NCBI GenBank assembly: GCA_022790855.1
Contig: JAAVYA010000019.1
Coordinates: 1 to 50,146, forward strand
From: Lachnospiraceae bacterium
GTDB taxonomy: Bacteria > Bacillota > Clostridia > Lachnospirales > Lachnospiraceae
Reading direction: 5' to 3'
DNA: 50,146 bases
Shown here piece by piece: positions 32,537 through 41,480 of the stretch. The notes beneath the pieces are model-generated. The model was given only the letters and a program-made list of their open reading frames with translations. It did not search any database and was not told the DNA's origin. Each line of letters opens with the position of its first letter. Within the stretch, counting starts at the first letter, position 1. A program made the position numbers and the translations under genes.

Positions 32537-32698
32537 TTGTTCTTTAAGAAACAAAAACGAAAATAATCTTAGATAAAAGCAAAAAGTTGGTTAAAATATA
32601 AAACATTTCTTATAAAAATGGAAGGGTTAAGAGAGAAATAACAAATATAGGAAAAAAAATATGTAGAAAATTGACTAGTTTCAGAAACCAAATAGAAA
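32537..32698. promoter_or_regulatory. Candidate LacI-type operators and promoter between the repressor and the ABC operon
   Basis: A near-palindrome TTGTTCTTTAAGAAACAA lies at 32537-32554 in front of the repressor gene. GTTTCAGAAAC (32678-32688, 5-1-5 inverted repeat) sits directly behind a TTGACT (32671-32676) that could pair with TAGAAA (32693-32698). AGAAAC occurs three times here. These fit LacI-family binding sites over the two promoters; the exact -10 of the ABC operon is uncertain. Confidence 0.5.
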
Positions 32699-32828
32699 CA
32701 AGGTATGGTTGTGACAAAAAAGAGAAATGTTCTGTATTGGATTAGGCAATATGTTGAGAGATAAAAGGAAAGAGGGAAGGTATAATTGGGACATCAATAA
32801 AAATCATTTTTTTAAGGGAGGTATACAC

Positions 32829-34061
32829 ATGAAAAGAATGAAGAAGTTTATTGCTTTAGGTTTGGTTTTGGCGACGCTTGTGACGTCTCTGACTGCCTGC
32901 GGCAATAAGGACAATGCTCCTGCCGGCAATGAAGGGCAGAGCACGGAAGAAGGCGGTTCAGCGCCAGAGAATGACGCAAATAAGGACGACGCAGCTCCGG
33001 AAGGAGAAGATGGTTCCCAGGAAGGCGGTTCCGAAGAGGGCGGCGCAGCTCCGGCAGAAGGCGCGTTTAAGATTGGCTACAATTACTTTGGGCCGGGTTC
33101 TTACGCTTTAACGACCCTGGCCGGCAATCAGTCTTTCGTTATTGAAGCTTTTGGAGACACGTATCAGGATATCAGCGACGACTTCCAGGTAGATAAGATT
33201 GTGCAGGATATTGAAAATTTGATTTCTTCCGGATGTGACGGAATCATCATTTGGCTTCCGGCAGACAATCTGTATCAGACCGTGATTGATAAGTGTACAG
33301 AGGCAAAGGTTCCCTTCGTATTTGCGGACAAGGTGCCTTCCGACCCGGCGATCAAAGAGGCTTTGATGGACAATGAATATTTTGCAGGAGCCGTTGGACC
33401 GGCTAATGCAGAATATGGTTCTCTGATTGCTCAGTATGCGCTGGACAAAGGATATAAGAGCTGCATTATTTCCACGGGAGCTCAGGGCGATCCCACGGAT
33501 ACCCCTCGGATTGAGGCGTTCAAGGAGACCTTTGAAGGCGGCGGCGGAGAAGTAAAGCAGGAAGTGTATACTGATTCTCAGGACAATATCCAGCCTTATA
33601 CGGAAAATGCATTGATTGCTTATCCCGATGTTGATTTTGTTTACGGCACAGGTTCTGATTACGGCATTGGCGCATGCGCGGCAGCTAAGAACCAGTTCCT
33701 TGAGACAAAGGTATTGACCTCTGGTTTGGACAGCGGCGCATTGGAGCTTTTGGAAGACGGTACATATATGGAATTTGTAAACGGCGACTTCTGGATCAGC
33801 GGTACGATGGCAACTGTTCTTCTTGAGAACTATCTCCATGGAAACCCCATCAAAGACGCTGACGGCAACCCGGTATGGGTAGACGATATTATGCCTTTTG
33901 AAGTGTCTGCAGATCAATTTGCTGACTTTAAAGCCTGCTTTGTAGATAAGTCCTGCTATTCTACCGAAGAGATTCAGGCTATGAACGGCATTAGCTATGA
34001 TGAATTTATGAATATTATTAAAAACTACTCATTAGAGGAAAGATTAGCAGCTGGCAAGTAA
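32829..34061 (+). CDS. Sugar ABC transporter substrate-binding lipoprotein (RbsB-like)
   Basis: A 410 aa secreted lipoprotein. The signal peptide KKFIALGLVLATLVTSLTAC ends in the lipidated Cys; an Asn/Glu/Gly/Ala-rich linker follows (about residues 25-75), then a Peripla_BP_4 type domain (FKIGYNYFGPGSYAL; LISSGCDGIIIWLPADNL). ATG 32829 has GGGAGGT about 7 bases upstream, so the longer frame from 32727 is rejected. It heads the operon of two permeases, an ATPase and two dehydrogenases. Its long domain and the downstream C-glycosidase-type genes suggest a glycoside rather than free ribose as ligand, which is inference. Confidence 0.9.
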   Translation: MKRMKKFIALGLVLATLVTSLTACGNKDNAPAGNEGQSTEEGGSAPENDANKDDAAPEGEDGSQEGGSEEGGAAPAEGAFKIGYNYFGPGSYALTTLAGNQSFVIEAFGDTYQDISDDFQVDKIVQDIENLISSGCDGIIIWLPADNLYQTVIDKCTEAKVPFVFADKVPSDPAIKEALMDNEYFAGAVGPANAEYGSLIAQYALDKGYKSCIISTGAQGDPTDTPRIEAFKETFEGGGGEVKQEVYTDSQDNIQPYTENALIAYPDVDFVYGTGSDYGIGACAAAKNQFLETKVLTSGLDSGALELLEDGTYMEFVNGDFWISGTMATVLLENYLHGNPIKDADGNPVWVDDIMPFEVSADQFADFKACFVDKSCYSTEEIQAMNGISYDEFMNIIKNYSLEERLAAGK

Positions 34062-34084
34062 TTGTTAAAAGGAGGAAGGCTTTT

Positions 34085-35071
34085 ATGGCTGGAGGAACAA
34101 ACACAGCCAGCGCCGACCTGAAAAAAAAGCGTTTGAGAAGCCAGATCCTGGTAATTGCTGCAATTGTCCTGGTATTTATTGTCTGCCACTTCATTACGGG
34201 TGGCAGACTTCTCAGGACAAACAATATGAAGGCGATTCTTACACAGGTGACTTATCCGCTGATGGTTGGTCTGGGAATGATGTTTATTTTTTCTACGGGC
34301 ATGATTGATTTGTCCGTTGGCGCACAGGTGATTTTGGCCGGCAATGTAGGCGCGATAGCAGTAGAAATTCTGGGCTTGGGGTATCCGGGCCTGATTATCG
34401 GTACGATTGTTGTTATGATTGTCTGCGAGCTGCTTTGCACATCTTGCTCGCTGTTTATCGGTATTCCTTCTTGGGTGGCAGGTCTTGGATGCGCTTTGGT
34501 ATTTGAGGCGCTGGGCATGATCTTGGTGGATTCTCAGGCGGAGGCGTTGGGAACGGCCATCGTATATATGAAAAAATGCAATGCCCTGGGACAGTTTCCT
34601 GTTATTTTCATTATTGCGGTGATTGTGTTTATCGCATCGTATTTCATTTTTAATTACACAAAATTCGGGTTTAATCTTCGCGCGATCGGCGGAGGCGGCG
34701 AAGTGGCGGAAGCTATGGGAATCAACCGGAAGAAAACCGTTCTTCTTGCGGCTGTAATCGGCGCAGTGGTGATCGCCATCGGAGGAATTACCCAGTTGAG
34801 CTATACGGGACGTTTCACCCCTACCAGCGGCATGGGAAGCTTAAGCGGTATTTTCAAATCCCTGGCAGTGGTTCTGATCTCAGGTTCCTTCTCTCGTATT
34901 TTTAACGATGCGGTGGGGTGCCTTGTGGGAGCGTTCATTGTAGCGGGATTATTTAATGTACTGACTTTGGTGGGCGTACCTTCGGGGACCGGCCAGGATA
35001 TTTGCCTGGGCCTGGTTGTTATGCTCTGCGGGATCCTTGCATCCTTACGGTATAAGGGGGTAATGAAGTGA
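34085..35071 (+). CDS. Sugar ABC transporter permease 1 (RbsC-like)
   Basis: A 328 aa polytopic membrane protein of the branched-chain/ribose permease (BPD_transp_2) family with about nine hydrophobic segments. Motifs include MIFSTGMIDLSVGAQVILAG and the cytoplasmic EAA-like region GFNLRAIGGGGEVAEAMGIN. GGAGG precedes ATG 34085. Its stop overlaps the ATPase start. A second, different permease follows the ATPase, so the channel is probably a heterodimer, unlike the RbsC homodimer. Confidence 0.9.
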   Translation: MAGGTNTASADLKKKRLRSQILVIAAIVLVFIVCHFITGGRLLRTNNMKAILTQVTYPLMVGLGMMFIFSTGMIDLSVGAQVILAGNVGAIAVEILGLGYPGLIIGTIVVMIVCELLCTSCSLFIGIPSWVAGLGCALVFEALGMILVDSQAEALGTAIVYMKKCNALGQFPVIFIIAVIVFIASYFIFNYTKFGFNLRAIGGGGEVAEAMGINRKKTVLLAAVIGAVVIAIGGITQLSYTGRFTPTSGMGSLSGIFKSLAVVLISGSFSRIFNDAVGCLVGAFIVAGLFNVLTLVGVPSGTGQDICLGLVVMLCGILASLRYKGVMK

Positions 35072-36573
35072 TGGCAGAAGAAATGTTACGAATGGAAGGC
35101 ATCAGCAAAAGCTTTGGCCCCACAAAAGCAAACCGGGATATCAATCTCGTCCTGAACAAGGGCATACTGCTGGGGCTGGCCGGAGAAAACGGCTCGGGCA
35201 AATCTACGCTGGCCTCTATGGTCTGCGGCATGCAGAAAAAGGACAGCGGAAAATTTTATAAAGATGGACAAAATTATGATCCCCATAGTCCTGCGGACGC
35301 GGCGGCCCACGGGATCGCCATGGTAGTGCAGGAATTGGGGGTAGTGGGAAATCTTCCGGGTGTGGTGAATATGTTCCTGGGAAAAATGGATAAATATACC
35401 AAAGGCCCAATGGTGGATTTAAAAGCCATGAAAAGAGACGCCCAGGCGGTGTTTGAGAAATGGAACCTGCCTATGGTGCCATTGGATGTTCCGGCGGGAA
35501 GCCTTTCCATTGAGCAGAGAAAGATCATGGAGCTGGCAAGGGCTTTGATCACTGACCCGGATTTTCTGGTGCTGGATGAGATTTCCCAGGCGTTGTCCCA
35601 GGATAACCGCCAGGTGCTGTATCAGTTTATTGAAAACTTCAAATCCCAGGGAAGGACGATTCTTATGGTGACCCATGACCTGGAGGAGATGGTGGAAATC
35701 AGTGATGAGATCGCAGTGCTTCGCGACGGCGTGATCGTAGAGACCAGGCCGGCGGGAGATTACACCATGGACGAGCTGAAGCGGCTGATGATTGGCCGGG
35801 AGGTTTCCGGCGACTATTACCGTGACGACCAGGAGGAATGCTATGAGAAAGAAGTAGTGTTGGAGGTCAGGAACCTGACGGTTCCCGGAAAATGTGAGGA
35901 TATCTCCTTTGATTTGCATAAGGGCGAGATTCTTGGGATCTGCGGATTGTCCGACGCCGGCATTCATGAGGTGGGAAGCGCCATGTTCGGGCTGGAAGAG
36001 GGACGCAGCGGGAGCATCGTTGCAAAAGCAGAGAATCGAGAGCTGAAGAAAGCGTCTGACATCATTAAGACAGGAGGCGCTTATCTGTCGAAGGACCGTG
36101 ACGCCCATGGTCTGATGCTGGATGCAGGTATCGGAGACAACTTGATTGTTCCTTCCGTAAAAGAGCTTTCTGGCCCGGCGGCATATTTAAGCCCTATAAA
36201 AACAAAGGCCCTGGCGCAGAAGGCCTCTGAAGCTTTTGAGATCAAGTCTTCGGGACTTGGCCATGTGGTGCGCAGGCTCAGCGGGGGAAACAAACAAAAA
36301 GTAAATCTCAGCCGCTGGCTGGTGAAGGATTTGAACTATATCATTCTGGATTGTCCCACCCGAGGCGTGGATATCGGCGTAAAGGCATATATCTACAGTG
36401 TTTTAAAGAAAGCAAAGAAAGACGGGATCGGAGTGATTATGATTTCAGACGAGCTGCAGGAGGCCATGGGTATGTCGGACCGTATCCTGGTTATGAAGGA
36501 ACACAGGGCCGCAGGCATGCTTTCCAGGAACTCAGATTTCACGGAGGATAAGATTATGGAGGTGATGTTGTAA
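35071..36573 (+). CDS. Sugar ABC transporter ATPase, tandem-domain (RbsA/MglA-like)
   Basis: A 500 aa protein with two nucleotide-binding domains. Domain 1 has Walker A GENGSGKST (about residue 40), a divergent signature (SLSIEQRKIMELARAL) and Walker B FLVLDEISQALS. Domain 2 has a degenerate Walker A (GICGLSDAGIHEVG), as is usual for RbsA-type proteins, with signature RRLSGGNKQKV and Walker B YIILDCPTRGVD. In domain 1 the residues after Walker B read EISQ where EPT is common. ATG 35071 overlaps the permease stop (TGATG); GTG 35068 is an alternative. Confidence 0.9.
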   Translation: MAEEMLRMEGISKSFGPTKANRDINLVLNKGILLGLAGENGSGKSTLASMVCGMQKKDSGKFYKDGQNYDPHSPADAAAHGIAMVVQELGVVGNLPGVVNMFLGKMDKYTKGPMVDLKAMKRDAQAVFEKWNLPMVPLDVPAGSLSIEQRKIMELARALITDPDFLVLDEISQALSQDNRQVLYQFIENFKSQGRTILMVTHDLEEMVEISDEIAVLRDGVIVETRPAGDYTMDELKRLMIGREVSGDYYRDDQEECYEKEVVLEVRNLTVPGKCEDISFDLHKGEILGICGLSDAGIHEVGSAMFGLEEGRSGSIVAKAENRELKKASDIIKTGGAYLSKDRDAHGLMLDAGIGDNLIVPSVKELSGPAAYLSPIKTKALAQKASEAFEIKSSGLGHVVRRLSGGNKQKVNLSRWLVKDLNYIILDCPTRGVDIGVKAYIYSVLKKAKKDGIGVIMISDELQEAMGMSDRILVMKEHRAAGMLSRNSDFTEDKIMEVML

Positions 36574-37559
36574 TGGCAAAGTCAAAAAAGATGAACTTTC
36601 AGATCAATACATGGCTTCCGATCATTATCTTCGTCCTGATCGCGGTGATTTTTGGGATTGCGACGAAGGGAGCATTATTCGGCGCAACAAATCTGATGAA
36701 TATTTTCAATCAGTCGGTGGCGATTATTATTGCGGGCTTGGGAATGCTGTTTGTGGCCGCCATGGGGTCTACGGATATCAGCTGCGGCGTGATCGTGGCT
36801 CTGGTGGGTTGTTTTGGCCTGATGGCCTCCGCCAATGTGAATGATTTTTTGCTGATTCCCATTGCCCTGGCCATTGGAATTGGTTCCGGCCTGTTGTTGG
36901 GCTACATTAACGCCAAACGGAAGGTTTCCTCTTTCATGGCTTCTCTGGCCCTTATGATGGCTTACCGTGCCATTGCGAATCTGGTGTTGAGCAATACTTC
37001 CTTCTATTTACCGGATTCTCTTCGTTTCATTGACAACTTTGCCTTTAAGATTGTGTCTGTGATCGTGATGGTGGCGGTGATCGTATATGTATTCCATTAT
37101 ACGCGCTTTGGCGTTTTTGTAAGGGATATCGGAGAAAATGAGACGGCTGTAAGGCATGTGGGCGTCAATGTGGATATGGTTAAGATTGCGGCTTTTGCCA
37201 TATCCGGACTTATGGCGGCAATCGCAGGCATTTATATGGTGGCCCGCCTTGGCGGCACCAACAACACCATCGGAACGGGTTTTGAAATGAAAGTTATGAT
37301 GGCGCTGTTTATTGCCGGCGTTCCGGTGCAGGGCGGCGTAGGGGCCAAGGTTTATAAATTGATATTTGGAGCGCCTACGATCATTATGCTGGAAAACGGC
37401 CTTGTGCTGTGCGGCACAAGCGGGGCAGTGACTCAGCTGGTGCGCGGCCTTGTGCTTTTGGCAGCCGTGGCCTTCACTGGTTTTATGGCCAAACGGTTTG
37501 CAAATGTGGGCGTGGAAGCTGCCCGTAACCAAAAAATAGTGGAAAGTGGGGAAGAATAA
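36573..37559 (+). CDS. Sugar ABC transporter permease 2 (RbsC-like)
   Basis: A second 328 aa BPD_transp_2 permease with about nine membrane segments, LFVAAMGSTDISCGVIVALVG near the N-terminus and GVFVRDIGENETAVRHVGVN as the coupling region. It is clearly different in sequence from permease 1, so it is not a recent duplicate. The start overlaps the ATPase stop by one base. The dehydrogenase gene follows after 2 bases, tying transport to glycoside oxidation. Confidence 0.9.
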   Translation: MAKSKKMNFQINTWLPIIIFVLIAVIFGIATKGALFGATNLMNIFNQSVAIIIAGLGMLFVAAMGSTDISCGVIVALVGCFGLMASANVNDFLLIPIALAIGIGSGLLLGYINAKRKVSSFMASLALMMAYRAIANLVLSNTSFYLPDSLRFIDNFAFKIVSVIVMVAVIVYVFHYTRFGVFVRDIGENETAVRHVGVNVDMVKIAAFAISGLMAAIAGIYMVARLGGTNNTIGTGFEMKVMMALFIAGVPVQGGVGAKVYKLIFGAPTIIMLENGLVLCGTSGAVTQLVRGLVLLAAVAFTGFMAKRFANVGVEAARNQKIVESGEE

Positions 37560-37561
37560 TT

Positions 37562-38677
37562 ATGAAAAATGGGAAACTGCAGATAGCAGTCATCGGATGC
37601 GGCGGAATTGCTAATCAAAAGCATCTGCCGGCCTTAAAAGGACAGTCGGATAAGTGCGATATCGCGGCGTTTTGTGATATTATCCCGGAGCGGGCCGAGA
37701 AAGCCTGCAAAGAGTATGGAGCAGAGGGGGCAAAGGTATATACGGACTACAAGGAATTATTAAAAGATCCTGGGATTGATGTGGTGCATGTATGTACGCC
37801 CAATGTGGCTCATTGTCCGATTACCTGCGACGCCTTTGCAGCAGGGAAGCATGTCATGTGCGAAAAGCCTATGGCTGCCAATACGGAGGATGCAAGTAAG
37901 ATGCTAAAGGCATGGAGGGCATCCGGCAAAAAGTTTACCATCGGTTATCAAAACCGCTTCCGCGAGGATACCCAGACCTTAAAGAGGGCTTGCGAAGCCG
38001 GGGACTTTGGCGAGATCTATCACGCAAGGGCCCATGCGGTGAGACGCCGGGCCGTTCCCACCTGGGGCGTATTCCCCAACAAGGCGCTTCAGGGCGGCGG
38101 GCCTCTGATCGATATTGGAACCCATGCGTTGGACATCACCCTTTGGATGATGGACAATTACAGTCCCGTGTCCGTGACAGGTATTTCTTATGAGAAGCTG
38201 GGCCATATGGCCGAGGCGGCTCAGGGAAATATGTTCGGCCCCTGGGATCCCAAGACCTTCGAGGTGGAGGATTCTGCTTTTGGCTTTATCAAGATGGAGA
38301 ATGGGGCGTCTATTTTCCTGGAGGCAGCTTGGGCGCTGAATGTGCTTCAGTCCAGAGAAGCAGCCTGCACGTTGATGGGTACAAAAGCCGGAGCGGAGCT
38401 TTTTGGCGGCATGAGCGATGAGGGCTATGAGCTTGTATATAATAAGACCAACAATGGAAGGCTTTCAGAGGAACGCTATTCTCCGGGAGGAACCATCGCC
38501 TTCTTTGAGGGAGAAGGCGCCGGAGAACCCAAGGATTTGGAGTGCAGACAGTGGCTTAACGCGATCTTAAATGACAAAGAGCCTCTTGTGAAGCCGGAGC
38601 AGGCCTTTGTGGTGACCCAGATCCTGGACGCGATTTATCAGTCTTCCGCTACGGGAAAAGAAATTATTCTGAAATAA
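37562..38677 (+). CDS. Gfo/Idh/MocA oxidoreductase, candidate glycoside 3-dehydrogenase
   Basis: A 371 aa NAD(H)-dependent dehydrogenase. The Rossmann motif is AVIGCGGIANQKHLPALKG, followed by MCEKPMAAN (catalytic Lys) and PLIDIGTHALDITLWMM with the Asp/His pair of the family. Length and position match the DgpA/CarA-type enzymes that oxidise the sugar C3 hydroxyl of C-glycosides such as puerarin before C-C bond cleavage; that family match is by architecture and context. It begins 2 bases after permease 2, in the importer operon. Confidence 0.88.
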   Translation: MKNGKLQIAVIGCGGIANQKHLPALKGQSDKCDIAAFCDIIPERAEKACKEYGAEGAKVYTDYKELLKDPGIDVVHVCTPNVAHCPITCDAFAAGKHVMCEKPMAANTEDASKMLKAWRASGKKFTIGYQNRFREDTQTLKRACEAGDFGEIYHARAHAVRRRAVPTWGVFPNKALQGGGPLIDIGTHALDITLWMMDNYSPVSVTGISYEKLGHMAEAAQGNMFGPWDPKTFEVEDSAFGFIKMENGASIFLEAAWALNVLQSREAACTLMGTKAGAELFGGMSDEGYELVYNKTNNGRLSEERYSPGGTIAFFEGEGAGEPKDLECRQWLNAILNDKEPLVKPEQAFVVTQILDAIYQSSATGKEIILK

Positions 38678-38698
38678 GCATATAAGGTTTTTGTACGT

Positions 38699-38725
38699 CC
38701 ACAGTCGGATTGGATCCGGCTGTGG
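38699..38725 (+). other. Perfect stem-loop between the two dehydrogenase genes
   Basis: A 12 bp stem, CCACAGTCGGAT with ATCCGGCTGTGG (G-U pairs), loop TGG, without a T-run. It may stabilise the upstream mRNA or reduce read-through to the second dehydrogenase. Confidence 0.6.
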
Positions 38726-38762
38726 GCGATTGTGGTAGAAACACAAGAAGGAGGAGAGAAGC

Positions 38763-39824
38763 ATGGGTATTAAATTCGGTATTATTGGGCATGGGTTTAT
38801 GGGCCATGAGCATGAAACCATGTTGACACAATTTGATGGGATTGACGTGACGGCAATCTGCGATATTGACCCAGAGCAGGTGAAGGATGTAAAGGAAGGA
38901 ATCAAGCGTTATACGAACCCCAAGGAGCTGATTGGGGATTCGGACGTGGAGGTAGTGTTGATCGCGGCCAACAATAACCAGCATTTGGATTTGGTGAAGA
39001 TGGCGGCAAAGGCAGGGAAAGATATTATCTGTGAGAAGCCGCTGGCCCTGAATCTGGCGGATCTGGATGAGATGGTAAGGGTAGTGGAAGAATGCGGCGT
39101 AAAATTTACCGTGCATCAGCAGAGGCGGTTTGATCCGGATTACCGGACCGCCAAGGCGGTGTTTGACAGCGGGACGCTGGGAGATATTTATACGGTCCAG
39201 AGCGGCCTGTATGGATACAACGGCAATATGCATGACTGGCATGTGTTTATGGACCAGGGCGGCGGAATGCTGTATGACTGGGGCGTACACCTGATTGACC
39301 AGATGTTGTATATGATACCTGGAAAAATAAAGAGTGTATTTGCAGATGTGCGCAACGTGATCAACAAAGAAGTGGATGATTATTTTAAAATTATCCTTCG
39401 CTTTGAAAACGGCATCACAGGAGAAATTGAATTGGGTACTTATTTCCTGCGGGACTGCGACAAATGGTTTGAACGTCATTGGTTCGTGGGAGGCAATCAG
39501 GGCTCTGCGTACATAGACGGTTTTGACCCGGAGGGGAAGATTGTCCGCACGACGCAGCTTCTGACCAATGTAGGAGGCGCCCGGACGATGACGGCGGCAG
39601 GCCCCACCCGTTCTTTTGGGCCGCCAAGAGAAGGGCTGATTGTGACGGAGCCTTTGCCAGAGGTGCATACAAAACATGAAGATTTCTTTACCAATTATGT
39701 GAAAGCGTATCATGGGGAGGAAGAATTTTTGGTAAAAATCCCCCAAACCCGCAGGGTTTTAGCCCTGATGGAAGCGGCGAGAGAATCTGCCAAAACCATG
39801 AAATCCATAGATTTTGAATCATAG
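38763..39824 (+). CDS. Second Gfo/Idh/MocA oxidoreductase of the glycoside locus
   Basis: A 353 aa dehydrogenase: N-terminal FGIIGHGFMGHEHETML, the ICEKPLALN motif, and MLYDWGVHLIDQML with Asp and His. It differs strongly from its neighbour, so the pair may act at two steps (oxidation of the glycoside and reduction of the released keto-sugar) or on two substrates. GGAGGAG precedes ATG 38763. It is the last gene of the rightward operon, ended by a bidirectional terminator shared with the convergent cleavage genes. Confidence 0.88.
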   Translation: MGIKFGIIGHGFMGHEHETMLTQFDGIDVTAICDIDPEQVKDVKEGIKRYTNPKELIGDSDVEVVLIAANNNQHLDLVKMAAKAGKDIICEKPLALNLADLDEMVRVVEECGVKFTVHQQRRFDPDYRTAKAVFDSGTLGDIYTVQSGLYGYNGNMHDWHVFMDQGGGMLYDWGVHLIDQMLYMIPGKIKSVFADVRNVINKEVDDYFKIILRFENGITGEIELGTYFLRDCDKWFERHWFVGGNQGSAYIDGFDPEGKIVRTTQLLTNVGGARTMTAAGPTRSFGPPREGLIVTEPLPEVHTKHEDFFTNYVKAYHGEEEFLVKIPQTRRVLALMEAARESAKTMKSIDFES

Positions 39825-39835
39825 AAGAGAAATCT

Positions 39836-39878
39836 AAAAAAACCGCTCTTGTTTTCCAGAAGGCAAGAGCGGTTTTTT
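39836..39878. terminator. Bidirectional terminator
   Basis: A perfect stem, AACCGCTCTTG (39841-39851) with CAAGAGCGGTT (39864-39874), flanked by an A-run on the left and a T-run on the right, so it can stop transcripts from both the dehydrogenase operon and the minus-strand cleavage genes. Confidence 0.9.
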
Positions 39879-39977
39879 ATGCACACGGGAATCCAAATGA
39901 AATATGTCAGCAGAGCTGACGGGTGCCCGGCGCGGCGAGTAGGAGAAGATGGCTCTTCCCTGCTCGATTTGTTATGT

Positions 39978-40415
39978 TTATCTGCAAAGGAGCATTTTTC
40001 GTTGATGATCTACGCCAAACATATGGCCCATATTGCCCAGGCCGCTTCCGTCTGCTTCGGCTTCCAGGGAGCCGTTATAATTCAATACCCAGCCAAACTG
40101 AAGGCTTACGTCATGGTAGCCGATGGAAAGGCCGCCTTTCTTTTTTATTTTGTAGGTGAGAGGCTCTCTGAACTGCCAGTATTTGTTCAGGTCAAACATT
40201 TCCTCCCTGTTGTATTCGATACCATCGTATTCAAAAATGAGGCTGTCACGGTCAAATACTTCACCGTCAACGGTAACATTTCCGAAACGGCATTGGGTGA
40301 ACCAATATCCTTTGTAATATTTTGGTACAAAGCGGAATTCAAATCCGTCGATCTCCCCGTTTTCATCGTAGGTGTTGTGAAACCCCCGCTGTTGGATAGT
40401 CTGAAATTCTACCAT
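39978..40415 (-). CDS. DUF6379-like small subunit of a C-glycoside deglycosidase
   Basis: A 145 aa all-beta-looking protein (GEIDGFEFRFVPKYYKGYWF, VTVDGEVFDRDSLIFEYDG, KKKGGLSIGYHDVSLQFGW). The order of a short GF segment, the VDG strand, the FEYDG strand and the GGL-G-HDV turn is that of the DUF6379 family, the beta subunit of C-glycoside deglycosidases (DgpB/DgpC, CarB/CarC, DfgA/DfgB systems). The assignment is from pattern memory plus its partner gene. ATG 40415 is 7-8 bases after AGGAGGG; ATG 40421 would be too close. It lies 15 bases after the large-subunit gene. Confidence 0.75.
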   Translation of the reverse strand: MVEFQTIQQRGFHNTYDENGEIDGFEFRFVPKYYKGYWFTQCRFGNVTVDGEVFDRDSLIFEYDGIEYNREEMFDLNKYWQFREPLTYKIKKKGGLSIGYHDVSLQFGWVLNYNGSLEAEADGSGLGNMGHMFGVDHQRKMLLCR

Positions 40416-40430
40416 TGTCATACCCTCCTT

Positions 40431-41339
40431 TTAGTATCCTAATATGTTGCGAAGCATGATTTGATGGCGGCGCACTTGTTCCGGAATCTCCACCATAGCC
40501 TGCCCGTATTGTGTGGGGCCGTCTTCGGCAAAGAAACGGATAGTTCCTTCATATTCCGAAAGCAAATCTCCGCTCCAGCCATTGTCGATCATCAGCTTGA
40601 TTACTTCGGGATATGGTATGGTCTCTTCCACGAAATTTTCATTGACATAAGTGAATTTTGCGTGGCATGCGTAGCTGTAGGGAAGGAAATCCACAATTTC
40701 TTCCGGTTTGGTGATGTCTTCAAAATGGCTCATGGGCATATCTTCCATTCCCTTTGCAGCCTTGTATTGGAATGTGCCGAAATCAATATTGAAGCCAAAA
40801 TGTTCCGTCTTGGTGCGATGGATGAAATCAAGATATTCATCCCGGATATGAGGTGTGTGGAGGGTAGTGGGAAGGTGCACCTCATTCTGCATGCGAACGT
40901 CGTATTTTTCTGCATAGGGAAGGGCCTTCTCAATATAGTTCTGCCAGCCGGGCTCCGGGTCGCACAGGACGTTGGTACAGGTGATTTTGGTACGGAGGGC
41001 CTTAAAGCCTAAGAGATTCGCCAGACGGAAGTCCTGCTTTAATTCCTCTACTACGTCTTCGTCTGTCATGCCAGGTCCTCTGTGAAGGTGGTTTTCTGCC
41101 CAATGGCCTAATTCGGAAGGCTGAAGATTGTATTTGTCACAAAGTCTCCAGTATTTGTCAATCCATTCCGGCGTGGGATTAGGGTAATTGGGGATGTAGC
41201 TTGTCAGAAATTCAAAACAGGTAGCTCCGGTGTCGTACATTTCCAGAAAAGCGTCTTCCAGTGTCATTGATTTTCCCAAAAGATTGTGGTAGCTGTATAA
41301 GCAAATGCCTCTTCTGGGATGTCCTAATTTGGTGTCCAT
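40431..41339 (-). CDS. Sugar phosphate isomerase/epimerase-type TIM barrel, C-glycoside deglycosidase large-subunit-like
   Basis: A 302 aa metalloenzyme of the xylose-isomerase-like (AP_endonuc_2) superfamily. The four usual metal ligands are visible: E153 in QNEVHLP, D186 in FNIDFGTF, H226 in ACHAKF and E262 in LSEYEG. In C-glycoside deglycosidases such a subunit, with Mn or another divalent metal and a DUF6379 partner, removes the aglycone from a 3-keto-C-glycoside. ATG 41339 has GGGAGGT 7 bases upstream; the longer frame to 41411 is rejected because it would cover the promoter. It heads a two-gene minus-strand operon. A simple keto-sugar isomerase is the main alternative. Confidence 0.85.
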   Translation of the reverse strand: MDTKLGHPRRGICLYSYHNLLGKSMTLEDAFLEMYDTGATCFEFLTSYIPNYPNPTPEWIDKYWRLCDKYNLQPSELGHWAENHLHRGPGMTDEDVVEELKQDFRLANLLGFKALRTKITCTNVLCDPEPGWQNYIEKALPYAEKYDVRMQNEVHLPTTLHTPHIRDEYLDFIHRTKTEHFGFNIDFGTFQYKAAKGMEDMPMSHFEDITKPEEIVDFLPYSYACHAKFTYVNENFVEETIPYPEVIKLMIDNGWSGDLLSEYEGTIRFFAEDGPTQYGQAMVEIPEQVRRHQIMLRNILGY

Positions 41340-41359
41340 ATTCTTACCTCCCGTGTGAT

Positions 41360-41376
41360 ATGATAAGATCATTATA
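41360..41376 (-). promoter_or_regulatory. Candidate -10 and operator of the deglycosidase operon
   Basis: On the minus strand TATAAT lies at 41376-41371 (a weak -35, TGGATT, is 17 bp upstream). It partly overlaps ATGATCTTATCAT (41360-41372), a 5-3-5 inverted repeat just before the ribosome binding site, which is a good candidate repressor or activator site. Confidence 0.5.
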
Positions 41377-41420
41377 ATAGAAGGACAGAGAAAAATCCAT
41401 GCAGGAAACAAAGAGAAAGA

Positions 41421-41449
41421 TGGACAAAATTACGATTTTCAGTTATAAT
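41421..41449 (+). promoter_or_regulatory. Promoter of the AraC-family gene at 41481
   Basis: TGGACA (41421-41426) and TATAAT (41444-41449) with a 17 bp spacer, 31 bp before the ATG and back-to-back with the deglycosidase promoter. Confidence 0.7.
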
Positions 41450-41480
41450 TTTTAAGAAGTATTTCGAATAGGAGCAGAAT

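Noticed and set aside
38664..39746. Long minus-strand open frame (360 codons) opposite the second dehydrogenase
   Set aside because: It mirrors a clear Gfo/Idh/MocA gene on the plus strand and has no start signal or recognisable domain.
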